Position numbers and translations under genes: made by a program. Below, in pieces: positions 17,540 through 26,676 of a stretch of DNA of 64,000 nt (positions within the stretch are counted from its first letter, which is position 1; every line of letters starts with the position of its first letter). Location of the stretch: the NCBI RefSeq assembly GCF_002741015.1, contig NZ_CP016617.1, positions 496,001-560,000 of the forward strand, written 5' to 3'. The notes under the pieces were generated by a model that worked only from the letters and a program-made list of their open reading frames with translations, was not told the DNA's origin and did not search any database. The DNA comes from Microvirga ossetica (GTDB lineage Bacteria > Pseudomonadota > Alphaproteobacteria > Rhizobiales > Beijerinckiaceae).

Positions 17540-19324
17540 ATGACAACTTTTTATGTCTCGACCACGGGCAGCGACTCCAATTCCGGCGCCTCCGGCAGCC
17601 CGGTGAAATCGATCACCAAGGCGGCGCAGCTGGCCCAGGCCGGCGACACCGTGCTGGTCGGCGCCGGCACCTACAACGGCACCGTCAGCATCGCCAAGAA
17701 CGGCACCGCCTCGGGCCAGATCACCTTCAAGCCCGTCGACGGGGCGAAGGTGGTCATCGACGGCGCCGGCACCCCGGCCAACACCGATCTCGTCGTGATC
17801 ACCGGCGACTACATCACCTTCCAGGGCTTCGAGGTCGTCAACTCGACGCGCACCGGCATCGGCCTGTGGGGCTCGCACGATTCCAAGGTGATCGGCAACA
17901 ACGTTCATGACAGCTTCCGCGCCGGCATCTATGCCGGATACTCGAGCCCCGGCGTGTCGTACAACAACGTGATCGACGGCAACGAGGTCTGGCGCAACGT
18001 CAAGGAGAACATGAGCCGCACCTGGTCCGGCGGCTGGGCCCAGGGCATCAGCCTCGCCATGTCCGACAACAGCACGATCAGCAACAACAACGTCTACGAC
18101 AACTGGGGTGAAGGCGTCGGTGCGATGTTCACCAAGGGCGCCAAGATCACCGGCAACACCGTCTACGACAGCTACAGCGTCGGCGTCTATCTCGACAACG
18201 CCCAGGATGCGGTGGTGCAGTACAACACCGTGTCGCATTCCTACGACACCGCCTTCTACCGCAGCGGCAAGCCGGCGAGCGGGATCGAGATCTGCAACGA
18301 GATCGGCGACCGCATGCTGCCCTCATCCGGCATCGTGATCACCAACAACGTGCTGGCTGGCGTCGGCGACGTGCACTACAGCAGCTATGGCGCCAACACG
18401 GGCTTGGTGAACTCGACGATTTCGTCCAACACGATCTACAGCAGCCCCGAGTCCATCCCGGCTCCGAGCCCCACGCCGACCCCGACCCCGACACCGACCC
18501 CGAGCGACGATCCGGTCGTGGCCGCGGACGACTCCTATGCTGCGACGGAAGACGCCGTTCTTACGGTCGACGCAACGAAGGGCGTTCTCGCCAATGACTC
18601 GGCTCCCGATGGTGGTAAAGCGGCAGTTGCCGGCACCTTCGCGACCGCTCAGGGCGGCAGCGTGAAGCTCGCCGCCGACGGCTCCTTCGTCTACACGCCG
18701 AAGGCCAACTTCTTCGGCTCGGACAGCTTCAGCTACACCGCCAAGGACGCGGACGGTGACACCGACACCGGCGCCGTGACCTTCAAGGTTGCCGACGTCG
18801 CTGAGACGACCCCGACGCCCACTCCGACCCCGACGCCGACGCCCTCGCCGCGGCCGACCACCACGACGACGATCAACGGCACGAGCAGCGCCAACGAGCT
18901 GATCGGCACGTCCGGCAACGACCTGATCAACGGCAGGGACAGCCACGACACGCTCTGGGGAATGAACGGCAGCGACGTGCTGATCGGTGGTACGGGCCGG
19001 GACACCTTCGTGTTCGCTTCGGCTGGGAGCAATGCTCTCAAGTTGGGCAGCGGCAATGTGGACGTGCTCGTCGACTTCAAAGCTGCCGACGACACGATCC
19101 AGCTCGGTGACTCGGTCTTCACCAAGCTGGCGGCCGGCGCCCTCTCGTCGAGCGCTTTCGTGGTCGGCACGAAGGCGTTGGATTCCAGCGATCGGATCAT
19201 CTACGACAACAAGACTGGCGCCCTCTCCTATGATGCGGACGGCACGGGCTCGACCGCCGCGGTGAAGTTCGCCGTCCTGGAGAACAAGGCGACAATCAAC
19301 GCCGCCGACTTCTACATCATCTAA
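17540..19324 (+). CDS. Secreted beta-helix RTX protein 2 with cadherin-like domain
   Basis: A 594-residue protein. Residues 1-310 form a right-handed parallel beta-helix (TFYVSTTGSDSNSGASGSP start; repeated NNNVYDN, GNTVYDS, YNTVSHS coils). A Pro-Thr linker follows (about 312-328), then an Ig/cadherin-like tandem-95 type domain (DDSYAATEDAVLTVDATKG to GSDSFSYTAKDADGD, about 330-425), a second Pro-Thr linker, RTX-like NGTSSANELIGTSGNDLI repeats, and a C-terminal secretion module ending DFYII that closely matches protein 1. ATG 17540 follows gagcaaag. It is divergent from the transporter genes but shares their export signal. It may be a cell-surface or matrix carbohydrate-active protein. Confidence 0.87.
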   Translation: MTTFYVSTTGSDSNSGASGSPVKSITKAAQLAQAGDTVLVGAGTYNGTVSIAKNGTASGQITFKPVDGAKVVIDGAGTPANTDLVVITGDYITFQGFEVVNSTRTGIGLWGSHDSKVIGNNVHDSFRAGIYAGYSSPGVSYNNVIDGNEVWRNVKENMSRTWSGGWAQGISLAMSDNSTISNNNVYDNWGEGVGAMFTKGAKITGNTVYDSYSVGVYLDNAQDAVVQYNTVSHSYDTAFYRSGKPASGIEICNEIGDRMLPSSGIVITNNVLAGVGDVHYSSYGANTGLVNSTISSNTIYSSPESIPAPSPTPTPTPTPTPSDDPVVAADDSYAATEDAVLTVDATKGVLANDSAPDGGKAAVAGTFATAQGGSVKLAADGSFVYTPKANFFGSDSFSYTAKDADGDTDTGAVTFKVADVAETTPTPTPTPTPTPSPRPTTTTTINGTSSANELIGTSGNDLINGRDSHDTLWGMNGSDVLIGGTGRDTFVFASAGSNALKLGSGNVDVLVDFKAADDTIQLGDSVFTKLAAGALSSSAFVVGTKALDSSDRIIYDNKTGALSYDADGTGSTAAVKFAVLENKATINAADFYII

Positions 19325-19487
19325 CAAGCGTTCGATCCGTCAGTGGTGAGGCGGCCCCGGTCAGACCGGGGCCGCTTTGCATTGGAGCAGGATCGATAGC
19401 CTGAAATTGGCCATTTGGTTCGACTCCGAAACCGCGACCCGCGGCAGCGGCGGCCATCGCCAAGACGGTGATGGGCAACTGGTGCAT
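19317..19487 (-). pseudogene. araC-type gene fragment (5' end)
   Basis: Minus-strand ATG 19487 begins MHQLPITVLAM, matching the first codons of the AraC gene at 23836-24891 (MHQLPMTVLAM). The similarity is then lost and the frame runs into the RTX 2 terminator. It is the start of a second AraC copy whose body is missing. Confidence 0.7.
19351..19378 (+). terminator. Intrinsic terminator after RTX protein 2
   Basis: gcggccccggt, loop cag, accggggccgc, then ttt: a perfect 11-bp GC-rich stem starting 26 bases after the stop codon. The T run is short, but the stem is strong. It probably ends the RTX 2 transcript. Confidence 0.8.
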
Positions 19488-19640
19488 GGGAATGCCCCTG
19501 CTGCGGTGAGGCTCAGGATCCTGACTGGGGCCAGGACAGGCAAGCCTTTGGCGAAGGACAGCAAGATCGGCGCAGACCGCCTGCGGTATAACCCCCCTGT
19601 TCCGGCAGGACAGGATTGGCAGGCTGCGGCCGGAGCGTGG
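19451..19640. repeat. Duplicated AraC leader region, copy A
   Basis: Matches 24854-25043 in the same orientation at roughly four bases in five. It covers the first codons of the AraC gene and about 150 bases upstream (shared aggcaagcctttggcga and gatcggcgcagaccgcct). Confidence 0.75.
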
Positions 19641-19688
19641 CTCCTCCCGCGCGAATGCGGGCCGCCTGCGCTGGAAAGCCTCGTGCCG

Positions 19689-20014
19689 ATGGAGAATCAC
19701 ATGATGCAATCTTGCTGGGTGTCGGCGGGCGACGCCGCATGGCCCGAAGCGCGCCGGGACCGGATCGAAGAACAGATCATCCGCGCCTATGTGCACCTTG
19801 TCTTCGCTACGGAAGCGGATGGCTCCCGGACCGTCACGCTTAGTCGGCAGGGCAGCCTTGAGGTGCGCCTGACCGAGATGCCACGCCCGGGCCTGCCGAC
19901 GTTTTGGCTGGAGATCCATTCGCTCCGGACCCGATTGATCATCGACAGCTTGGGGTGCTTTGAATCGACGAGGATGAATTGGCGGCCGCCGTCGATTTAA
20001 TCTGCGAGGCCTAG
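19689..20014 (+). pseudogene. Hypothetical protein with a 3' frameshift
   Basis: From ATG 19689 the frame gives MENHMMQSCWVSAGD and RRDRIEEQIIRAYVHLVF, then an apparently well-conserved SLEVRLTEMPRPGLPTFWLE. After GCF the frame ends as ESTRMNWRPPSI at 20000, but the neighbouring frame reads DEDELAAAVDLICEA and stops at 20014, a far more natural acidic tail. A one-base change near 19965 probably altered the end of the gene. The family is unknown; the protein could still fold because only the tail is lost. Confidence 0.55.
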
Positions 20015-20155
20015 GAGCGCCATCAGACCTGGCACTGACAGGAGCCTGATGTCGAAAGGGGCTCTGCGGATGGCTGGTCCCCAAGGTCGCCTTTGATCGC
20101 TTTCCGAGTGCTACTCGACCGAACTGCTCAACTATATCACATTGGATGAACCTTC

Positions 20156-22771
20156 ATGCCGGCGTTTGTTAATGAGGCCAGCCTCTCTCTTTGGGTCGAG
20201 GCGGACCGCCTTGCGGCTCTCCGCACGTTCGACATTCTCGATACCGAACCAGAGGCTGCCTTCGACAGTCTCGCGAAGGTGGCCGCACACGTCTGCAATG
20301 CTCCAATCGCTCTCGTCACCCTCGTCGATGAGCAGCGGCAGTGGTTCAAGTCGCAGATTGGCTTGAAGGGGCTTCGGGAGGCCCCGCGCGAGGTTGCCTT
20401 CTGTGCCCATGTGATCCTCCAGTCAGACCTGTTCGTCGTTGCCGATGCCACCAAGGACCCTCGGTTTTCCGGTAATCCCGCGGTTACAGGTGACCCACAC
20501 GTCCGCTTCTATGCTGGCGCCCCCCTTGCGACGGCGGACGGCCTGCCACTTGGGGCGCTCTGCGTGGTCGACACCATACCTCGCCCCGAGGGCCTCACCC
20601 AGGTCCAGAGCGAGACGCTTCTCGCTCTTGCGGGTGCCGTGATGAGCCAATTCAATCTCCGGAGGGTGAGCACAATCACGGCCCAAAGCGAGCACCGGTA
20701 CCGTGCCCTGATCGAAGCCAGCGCGACAATGGTCTGGCGCGCAAGTCCCGACGGCGCAATCATTGACGGCTCTCCGGAATGGAGTGAGATCACGGGCCGG
20801 AGCCCGGAGGCTTCCAAAGGATTCGGCTGGTTGGCCGCAGTCCATCCTGACGATTCTGAACGGGTTGTTGCCGTCCGGCAGAACATCTTTGCTTCGGCTC
20901 GGTCCGGAACGTACGAGTTTCGGGTTCGACAGACGAACGGCGAATACAGATGGTTTAAGTCCAGGGCGGTTCCGATCCTGAGCGCGAGTGGCTCAGTCCA
21001 GGAATGGGTTGGCACCCTCACCAACGTTCATGACAAGAAAACCGCCGCTGAGAGGCTACGCGTCAGCGGAGAGCGATACCGCGCCCTCGTCAATGCCAGC
21101 GCGGCTGTGGTTTGGCGAGCCAGACCAGACGGGGCAGTTCTTGAAGGCTGGGGGTGGGAGACGTTCAGCGCCGAAGGGCCAGAGGAGTCGCGGCCGTTCG
21201 GCTGGCTCGAGAGCGTCCACCCGGATGACCGAGACCACGTTATTGCCGTCTGGCAGAAAGCCCTTGCTTCAGGGCAGCCTTGTGCGCAGGAGTATCGAAC
21301 CCGTCGCCGTAACGGCGAGTACCGCTGGTCTCTGACCCGGGCGGTCCCTCTCCTGGGCATCGACGGCACAGTCCAGGAATGGGTTGGAACCGTCACCGAT
21401 ATCCATAGCCGCAAGCAGGCAGAAGAAGAGCTTTGGCGGGCGGCCAACTATGATGCACTCACCGGAATACCCAATCGTGTCCTGTTCCAGGATAGGCTTG
21501 AACGAGCTCTCGCGGAAGCCAGGGAAAGCGGCACCAGCCTCAGCCTCCTGGCGATTGACTTGGACGAGTTCAAGGGTGTCAACGACTCATTTGGGCATGA
21601 CGCAGGGGATGCCCTGCTGAAGGAAACGGCCGCCCGGCTCTCGTCCGTCGCAAGAGATGGCGATACCGTGGCCCGGCTCGGGGGCGACGAGTTCGTCGTC
21701 CTGCTGTCAGGCTCAACCAGGCTGGAACATGCAGCCACACTCGCCGAAGGCCTCGCCAAGAAGCTGAGCCAACCCATTTCGTACGCCGGTCAGATGATCG
21801 CCAGTCGCGCCAGTATTGGTGTCGCAGCCTTCCCTGATCATGGTACAGACGCTGCCGACCTGATGAAGGACGCGGACATGGCCCAGTACCGAGCCAAAGC
21901 CGAGGGCCGTAACCGGGTTGTCACGTATTCGCACGAGATGCGGGCTGCCACGGAGAGGCGAACCACACTCAGGCGGGAGATGCGGGAGGCGGTCTCTCTC
22001 GATCAGATCATGCCATTCTACCAGCCGAAGGTCTCTCTCTCGACAGGCGAGATCGTCGGCTTTGAAGCGCTCGCGCGATGGGCCCACCCGACGCTGGGCC
22101 TGCTCACTCCTGCAACCTTCGGGGACATCTTTGACGATCCTGAGCTTGCGACCATGGTAGGCCGCCGCTTGATGGGCAAAGTGGTCTCAGACATGCGGCA
22201 GTGGCTCAACAGGGGCCTGCGCTTTGGCCAAGTGGCAATCAACCTGTCCCACAGGGAGTTCGTCCAACCGGGTCAAGCTGAGGACATCCTGCGCATTCTT
22301 GACCGTTCGAAGGTTCCGCCGCAACATTTCGAGATCGAGATCACCGAGAAGGTTCTGCTCGATGCGCAATCGGATGTCGTCTCATCGGCCCTGGAGAAGT
22401 TTCGGGCACGAGGGGTCCAAATTGCTCTCGATGACTTTGGTACAGGTTATGCCTCGTTGACCCACCTGAAGCGATTCCCTGTAGATCACATCAAGGTTGA
22501 TAAAAGCTTCGTGCAAGGCATTGAACAGAACCCGGACGATGAAGCAATCGTGACAGCGGTGGTTAGCCTCGGCAGGAGCTTGAACCTCAAGGTAACGGCT
22601 GAGGGGGTGGAAACAGCAGGTCAGGCCGAGCGACTGCGGGAGATGGGTTGCAGCGCCGCTCAAGGGTACCTTTATGCGAAACCGATGGATGGATCAGACG
22701 TCCCCAGCCTCCTGTCAGAGTGGACGGCTCGGCTCATCCCAGCGAAGAGACTGCTTCTCATCGAGAGATGA
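20156..22771 (+). CDS. GAF-PAS-PAS-GGDEF-EAL cyclic-di-GMP signalling protein
   Basis: An 871-residue cytosolic protein with five domains in order: GAF (about 25-170), PAS/PAC (about 183-300), PAS/PAC (about 310-425), GGDEF (about 430-590) and EAL (about 605-860). The cyclase A-site is an intact GGDEF in ARLGGDEFVVLL. The phosphodiesterase domain shows GFEALARW, the EITEKVLL segment, DDFGTGYASLTHLKRFP and KVDKSFV, so both activities are possible: making and breaking c-di-GMP. The two PAS repeats resemble each other (EYRWFKSRAVPIL, EYRWSLTRAVPLL) and arose by duplication. ATG 20156 is the start. Nothing adjacent suggests its input; motility or matrix control, perhaps of the RTX system, is only inference. 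Confidence 0.93.
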   Translation: MPAFVNEASLSLWVEADRLAALRTFDILDTEPEAAFDSLAKVAAHVCNAPIALVTLVDEQRQWFKSQIGLKGLREAPREVAFCAHVILQSDLFVVADATKDPRFSGNPAVTGDPHVRFYAGAPLATADGLPLGALCVVDTIPRPEGLTQVQSETLLALAGAVMSQFNLRRVSTITAQSEHRYRALIEASATMVWRASPDGAIIDGSPEWSEITGRSPEASKGFGWLAAVHPDDSERVVAVRQNIFASARSGTYEFRVRQTNGEYRWFKSRAVPILSASGSVQEWVGTLTNVHDKKTAAERLRVSGERYRALVNASAAVVWRARPDGAVLEGWGWETFSAEGPEESRPFGWLESVHPDDRDHVIAVWQKALASGQPCAQEYRTRRRNGEYRWSLTRAVPLLGIDGTVQEWVGTVTDIHSRKQAEEELWRAANYDALTGIPNRVLFQDRLERALAEARESGTSLSLLAIDLDEFKGVNDSFGHDAGDALLKETAARLSSVARDGDTVARLGGDEFVVLLSGSTRLEHAATLAEGLAKKLSQPISYAGQMIASRASIGVAAFPDHGTDAADLMKDADMAQYRAKAEGRNRVVTYSHEMRAATERRTTLRREMREAVSLDQIMPFYQPKVSLSTGEIVGFEALARWAHPTLGLLTPATFGDIFDDPELATMVGRRLMGKVVSDMRQWLNRGLRFGQVAINLSHREFVQPGQAEDILRILDRSKVPPQHFEIEITEKVLLDAQSDVVSSALEKFRARGVQIALDDFGTGYASLTHLKRFPVDHIKVDKSFVQGIEQNPDDEAIVTAVVSLGRSLNLKVTAEGVETAGQAERLREMGCSAAQGYLYAKPMDGSDVPSLLSEWTARLIPAKRLLLIER

Positions 22772-22774
22772 AAA

Positions 22775-22890
22775 CAGCGCCCACCCGCCTTGCTGACATG
22801 GGCCAACGGCTTGTTTGGTTGGAGCCAGACCGACTGCGCCAGCGCCTGTTCCATACTTGATCTTCTCGTAAATTCGCGGGTCGGACGGCT
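22775..22890 (+). repeat. Dispersed repeat segment, copy with both parts
   Basis: Holds a degenerate version of the segment cacccgccttgctg...ggttggagccagaccgactg found in the 354-bp block, followed by ctgttccatactt and tcgtaaattcgcggg, the dispersed repeat core. This shows that the two parts belong to one longer repeat unit. Confidence 0.65.
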
Positions 22891-22893
22891 GCC

Positions 22894-23300
22894 TCATTTG
22901 AGGAGTGCGTCGAACCAAGCCTTCCATTGGGGCAGCGCGCTGGCGAAGGTGCCGCGATGTGTGGTGTTCCCGGTCGAGATCGCTTCGACGCGCTCATTCC
23001 CGCTCCCAATCGCACGCTGATAAGCCATCGCTAATTGCCCCAAGCCGGTGCTGGCAGCCTCGTCGCTCTCGCCGTAACAGGTGCGGACGGGCGTGTTGAT
23101 GAGCGTCGTCAGCCATGGCGCATCATTCTTGCGGGGCAAGTTCAGGAGGCCGTTCTACGCCACAAAGACATCGACCGACGCACTTGCCGTGGCGGCGGCT
23201 TGCACGGGCACACCCGCGCTGCCGATCAGGTGATCGAGGGCAGCCCGGCTCGCGGTCAGCACCCGGCTCTCGACCGCGGCTGTGTTGGGTTAATCAGGCC
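22894..23300 (-). pseudogene. Hydrolase-like gene remnant with an in-frame stop
   Basis: Minus-strand text reads SRAALDHLIGSAGVPV, then VDVFVA, a TAG codon, and NGLLNLPRKNDAPWLTTL through to ALPQWKAWFDALL at the stop. The frame is continuous except for the TAG. The RTCYGESDEA and NTTHRGTFASALPQW segments look like the Asp and His regions at the end of an alpha/beta hydrolase, but this is a weak call. The N-terminal half is absent. Confidence 0.4.
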
Positions 23301-23589
23301 GCCAACGTTATTGCACGACCTTGCACGCTTCTCTCCCGTCTGGCAGCATTTCGCAAAACGCTGACAGCGGCGTGCAAGAGCGAAGTGGTCCGGGTTTGCT
23401 AGGAATTGGGGGCGGGGCAATCCCCCTGGCGCGCTCCGGCGGTACTCCGCCGCCGCAGGTCGCACGCTGGACCCGACCTTGTGCCGCCGGTCCAGATAGC
23501 CCATCCAGAGGCCAGGGGCCTTTTTTGAGCACACCTGCCGTTATTGCACGGCCAACGACAGCCAACGACACCAGGGGCAACTCTGGACT
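23301..23589. other. Noncoding region with short repeats and a weak terminator
   Basis: The word gttattgcacg occurs twice (near 23307 and 23532), ccaacgaca occurs twice near 23551-23570, and aggccaggggcctttttt near 23512-23528 is a weak terminator-like hairpin with a six-T run. No gene is evident. Confidence 0.4.
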
Positions 23590-23619
23590 GGGGCGCGGGG
23601 TCATCCCGCGCCCCTTTTT
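23590..23619 (+). terminator. Strong intrinsic terminator
   Basis: ggggcgcggg, loop gtcat, cccgcgcccc, then ttttt. A perfect 10-bp GC stem with a five-T run reading on the plus strand. No plus-strand gene precedes it closely, so it may end a small RNA or the transcript of a deleted gene. Confidence 0.85.
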
Positions 23620-23835
23620 GTGCTTCCGGAGGCGACGAGGCTCCTGTAACGGTCAGGGGCCATGAAGGACTTAACGGACGACACCATCGGTTCCCGGACA
23701 TGACCGGCAGGACGCGTAGATCGATACCGCAACGGCGTCCAGCCGCATGGCCTTCGACATTCATGAATATAATCTGGGCGACAGCCACCTCACCAGGCTC
23801 CCTCGCGAGCGGCAACCCCCTTACGACATCGAGGG

Positions 23836-24891
23836 TTATGGATCCTGGCCTTCGCGATTGAGGAGGTCGGCCCGTATTTGCGTCGGCGCCTGTCCTGTCC
23901 AGCGCCGGAAGGCATGGGTGAACCCGCTGACCTCCTGGTAGCCGAGCAGCCAGGCAATGCGCGAGATCGAGAGGCTGGCGTCGGCGAGATAATGCAGCGC
24001 CAACTCCTTGCGCATGTCGTCAAGAACCGCCAGGAAGGTCACGCCTTCCTCAGCCAGCCGCCGCGCCAGCGTGCGTTCGCTCATGCCGAGCGCCCGGGCC
24101 ACTTCGCCCGCGCGCGCCGTACCATGGGGCAGGAGCGGTGCGAGGGCGTTCTCCACCCTGACGCGGATCGAGCTGGCTAAGCGGGCTTTATGGGACAGGA
24201 CCTGGTCGCAGGAGCGGATCATAACCTGATTCAGGTACGGATCGGCATGGACGAGCCGAAGCTGCGAGGCGCCGCGGGCAAAGACGACATCATCATGCTC
24301 GGACGCGAAGGCCACCTCGCACCCGAAAAAGGCATCCAGCTCGCCCGATGCGCCGCAGCGGGGATGCGCGAAAGTGACCCGGATGGGCTTGATGCTCGTG
24401 CCGGTCAGGGTCTGACAGATCCGGACGAGGGTCCTGGCCCAGAACTCGACCTGATGGCGATCGGTGTGCCGGGCGACGCCGACATTGCTGTAGCGGAGGC
24501 GCAAGTCACTCTCTTCTCGGCGTTGCAGCAGGACCCCCTCGTTGGTGAGGGTGCTGTACCGTTCGGCGCGGGCCAGCGCCTCGCCGAGGGTCGCCGACGA
24601 GGCGAGCACGAAGTAGAGCAGGTCGGCCTCCCGCAGCTCGACTGTCTCGGCAAGATGGAACCCCAGCACCTCATCGGAAAGGGCGTCCGCCACCAGGTTC
24701 AGGAACGCGATCTGGCTCGCCGCCTCCAGGCGGGCATCCCGGTCCTGGAGCTGGGCCAACGACAGGCCTGCCTTGCACAGGAGCGGACCGGGATCGAGAC
24801 CCGCCGCACGAGCCCTGGCCGCGGCCAGGCGGGCCGCGACGCCTGCTGTGCCGGGGGGCATTGCCAGGACGGTCATGGGCAATTGGTGCAT
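23836..24891 (-). CDS. AraC family transcriptional regulator (OruR/ArgR-like)
   Basis: A 351-residue regulator. Residues about 20-210 form the arabinose-binding-like domain found in OruR/AdpA-type regulators (ALSDEVLGFHLAETVELREA, TFAHPRCGASGELDAFFGCEV). The C-terminal 100 residues hold two helix-turn-helix motifs (ARALGMSERTLARRLAEEGV and ISRIAWLLGYQEVSGFTHAF). Start ATG 24891 has aggggg upstream. The 5' end and leader are duplicated at 19451-19640. Its target genes and ligand are unknown; no divergent operon is clear. Confidence 0.9.
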   Translation of the reverse strand: MHQLPMTVLAMPPGTAGVAARLAAARARAAGLDPGPLLCKAGLSLAQLQDRDARLEAASQIAFLNLVADALSDEVLGFHLAETVELREADLLYFVLASSATLGEALARAERYSTLTNEGVLLQRREESDLRLRYSNVGVARHTDRHQVEFWARTLVRICQTLTGTSIKPIRVTFAHPRCGASGELDAFFGCEVAFASEHDDVVFARGASQLRLVHADPYLNQVMIRSCDQVLSHKARLASSIRVRVENALAPLLPHGTARAGEVARALGMSERTLARRLAEEGVTFLAVLDDMRKELALHYLADASLSISRIAWLLGYQEVSGFTHAFRRWTGQAPTQIRADLLNREGQDP

Positions 24892-25043
24892 TGGAGCGCC
24901 CCCTGCAGCGGTGAGGCTCAGTATCCTGATTTGGGCCAGGATAGGCAAGCCTTTGGCGACGGACGGCGAGATCGGCGCAGACCGCCTCCGGAATAAGCCC
25001 CTGTTCCAGCAGGACAGGATGGGCAGGCTGGGGCCGGTCGCAG
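24854..25043. repeat. Duplicated AraC leader region, copy B
   Basis: The functional copy of the region repeated at 19451-19640. It contains the first codons of the AraC gene, its ribosome binding site and probably its promoter. Confidence 0.75.
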
Positions 25044-25800
25044 TGTGGCGGCAGGCGTTCGGAAAAGTCTGGAACGATGCTCTGGTGGACTGGCTCGCCA
25101 CCCACCCGCCCGGCAGTATCGTGCTCCCCGAGGGCTCCGATCCGGGTGCGGGCGACGACCCGTCCGATGCGTTCAGGACCTTCGCCCACCGAAACGAGGT
25201 GCGAGGAGAAGGGGTCGTGATGCAGCGGCGCCGACCCGTCCTGCCCCTCGGCCCCAAGGCAGCCCCCCGGTGGCCCGCGAAGGTCGGAAATCGGGGCTCG
25301 GAGACCGAAGTCGGGGCGGGTCCGGTCTTTCCCTTGCCGCAGGGAGCGGTCACCCACCGGGCATTTTCAAAAGCTCCGGCGCGTCGGATCGTAGGCCATG
25401 CGGGCATCCAGGCGGTCTCCGGCATCGCCGCGTAGAGCTGCAGACGGATGGGGGTCAAAGGACAGCCAAGGAAAACAACGTATTGGCGGTTTCCAGCAAG
25501 ATCTGCGGTGGCCGTCAGGCTAAACCATCCGCCGTTGCAGGACGGGCAGTGCTGTGTCCTGCGCCGCGCCGCCGGGGCGAAGACAGCCCTGGCCGTGACC
25601 ACCCGCAACACATAGTCCATCCGCGCCCGCATCACCGGGATGCGTACCCACCAAGATCCGCGCCGCCGTCTACCCCCTGCTTTCGGCCCACCGCTATGCT
25701 GCCAAGGTGCTGCGCAACGGCCAACCGTCGTGGGATGCCGACTGCCTCGACCAAATGCCGCTCGGCTATTGCACCGAAGGCGACGAACGCAAAGGGGATA
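25044..25800. other. Mostly noncoding stretch with a coding fragment
   Basis: Most of this stretch has no supported gene. From about 25644 to 25817 the plus strand reads KIRAAVYPLLSAHRYAAKVL and then WDADCLDQMPLGYCTEGDE without a start codon, which looks like the 3' end of a truncated gene overlapping the start of the next one. I do not recognise it. Confidence 0.35.
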
Positions 25801-26052
25801 ATGATGATTCTCGATGAGCCTCTTCTCATTACCTACACGCCACCCTCCGGCACTTCAACACCACTCCGCCTGATTGATGTCCAGCCAGCGGCTTGGTCCG
25901 ATTGGGGAGTCTGTTTCATATTCAAACGCCCGAAAGGCGGCCTCGTTAAACTCGACATGACCTTCAACGACTTGATGCGAATGGCCGCTTCAGCCTCGGA
26001 GGTGATCGAAAATCGCGACGACATCAGCCCTTTTAAGCCCGACAGCCAATAA
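25801..26052 (+). CDS. Hypothetical small protein
   Basis: An 83-residue protein starting at ATGATG 25801, with aaagggga just upstream. It begins MMILDEPLLITYTPPSGTST and has a balanced composition (VQPAAWSDWGVCFIFKRP, VKLDMTFNDLMRMAASASEV), with no membrane segment. The fragment of another gene overlaps its start. The family and function are unknown; the setting is decayed phage or plasmid DNA. Confidence 0.5.
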   Translation: MMILDEPLLITYTPPSGTSTPLRLIDVQPAAWSDWGVCFIFKRPKGGLVKLDMTFNDLMRMAASASEVIENRDDISPFKPDSQ

Positions 26053-26436
26053 CAGGAGATCCTGCTGGCCAACCGGCCTGCTAACGTCGACACCGACGCG
26101 TTCACGCCGCCGCCGCTCGGTCCCATTCTCGCCTACAGCGGCGTCTGACTGCTCTGCACCACCAACAAGTTCGGCAACGTCCTGAAGGCGAACTATTACG
26201 CCTCGTGCGCGATCATGGGCCGTACCCCGATCTGTGGCCTGTGAACTGTTGGCGGCCGATTCCTGCGGTTCTATGGCAGCAGAACCGAGATCGAAACGGA
26301 TTACTCCCGCTTGGTCTGGCGCAGGAAAACGGCGCGCTTCACTCTGGAATCCCTGCGCAATCACTCGCTCGCCATGCGCCGCGACCAGTTGAAGAGTGCC
26401 TGCAACAAACCACTGCCCAAAAAGCGAGAAAGCAGC
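26053..26436. other. Decayed coding DNA
   Basis: Plus-strand text such as ANRPANVDTDAFTPPPLGP, an in-frame TGA, then TTNKFGNVLKANYYASCAIMG looks like a former gene with several stops, and a further frame continues to the start of the next gene. The family is not recognised. Confidence 0.3.
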
Positions 26437-26625
26437 ATGACCCTGTTGGATGACCTGAAACTTTTAACCGATCAAGCCCTGGCGGTCCGCGACCGCCACC
26501 CGGAGAACCGCACCTTGAGCATCGTCACCATGATGCTGGTCTCGGCCATCACGGTGATGCTCGCCGATCTGCGCCGCCAGTCCCTGCCGCAGGCCAAGCG
26601 CCCGCGCCAAAAGGGCACGCACTAG
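26437..26625 (+). CDS. Hypothetical small protein
   Basis: A 62-residue protein, MTLLDDLKLLTDQALAVRD at the start and a lysine-rich tail (QAKRPRQKGTH). One moderately hydrophobic segment (LSIVTMMLVSAITVMLADL) could be a membrane helix or an amphipathic one. ATG 26437 follows gagaaagcagc. The frame is open farther upstream as well. The family is unknown. Confidence 0.4.
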   Translation: MTLLDDLKLLTDQALAVRDRHPENRTLSIVTMMLVSAITVMLADLRRQSLPQAKRPRQKGTH

Positions 26626-26676
26626 TCTGTGAAGAGCGGAGCCAGCGCTTTGCGTTCGTCCCGGCTCCCCGCCAGC

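Noticed and set aside
18468..18502. Tandem cgaccc-type repeats, considered as a CRISPR or microsatellite switch
   Set aside because: They encode the Pro-Thr linker in frame and have no spacers; slippage is possible but not shown.
18323..19327. 334-codon minus-strand frame opposite the RTX 2 gene
   Set aside because: Shadow of a repeat-rich, GC-rich coding region; translation is Arg/Val-rich without a motif.
23400..23480. Dyad-rich GC segment considered as a riboswitch or attC-type site
   Set aside because: The dyads are short and do not form a known aptamer or integron site pattern.
25045..25800. Long plus-strand open frame upstream of the 83-residue gene
   Set aside because: Arg/Pro-rich shadow translation over the AraC upstream region; no start or motif.
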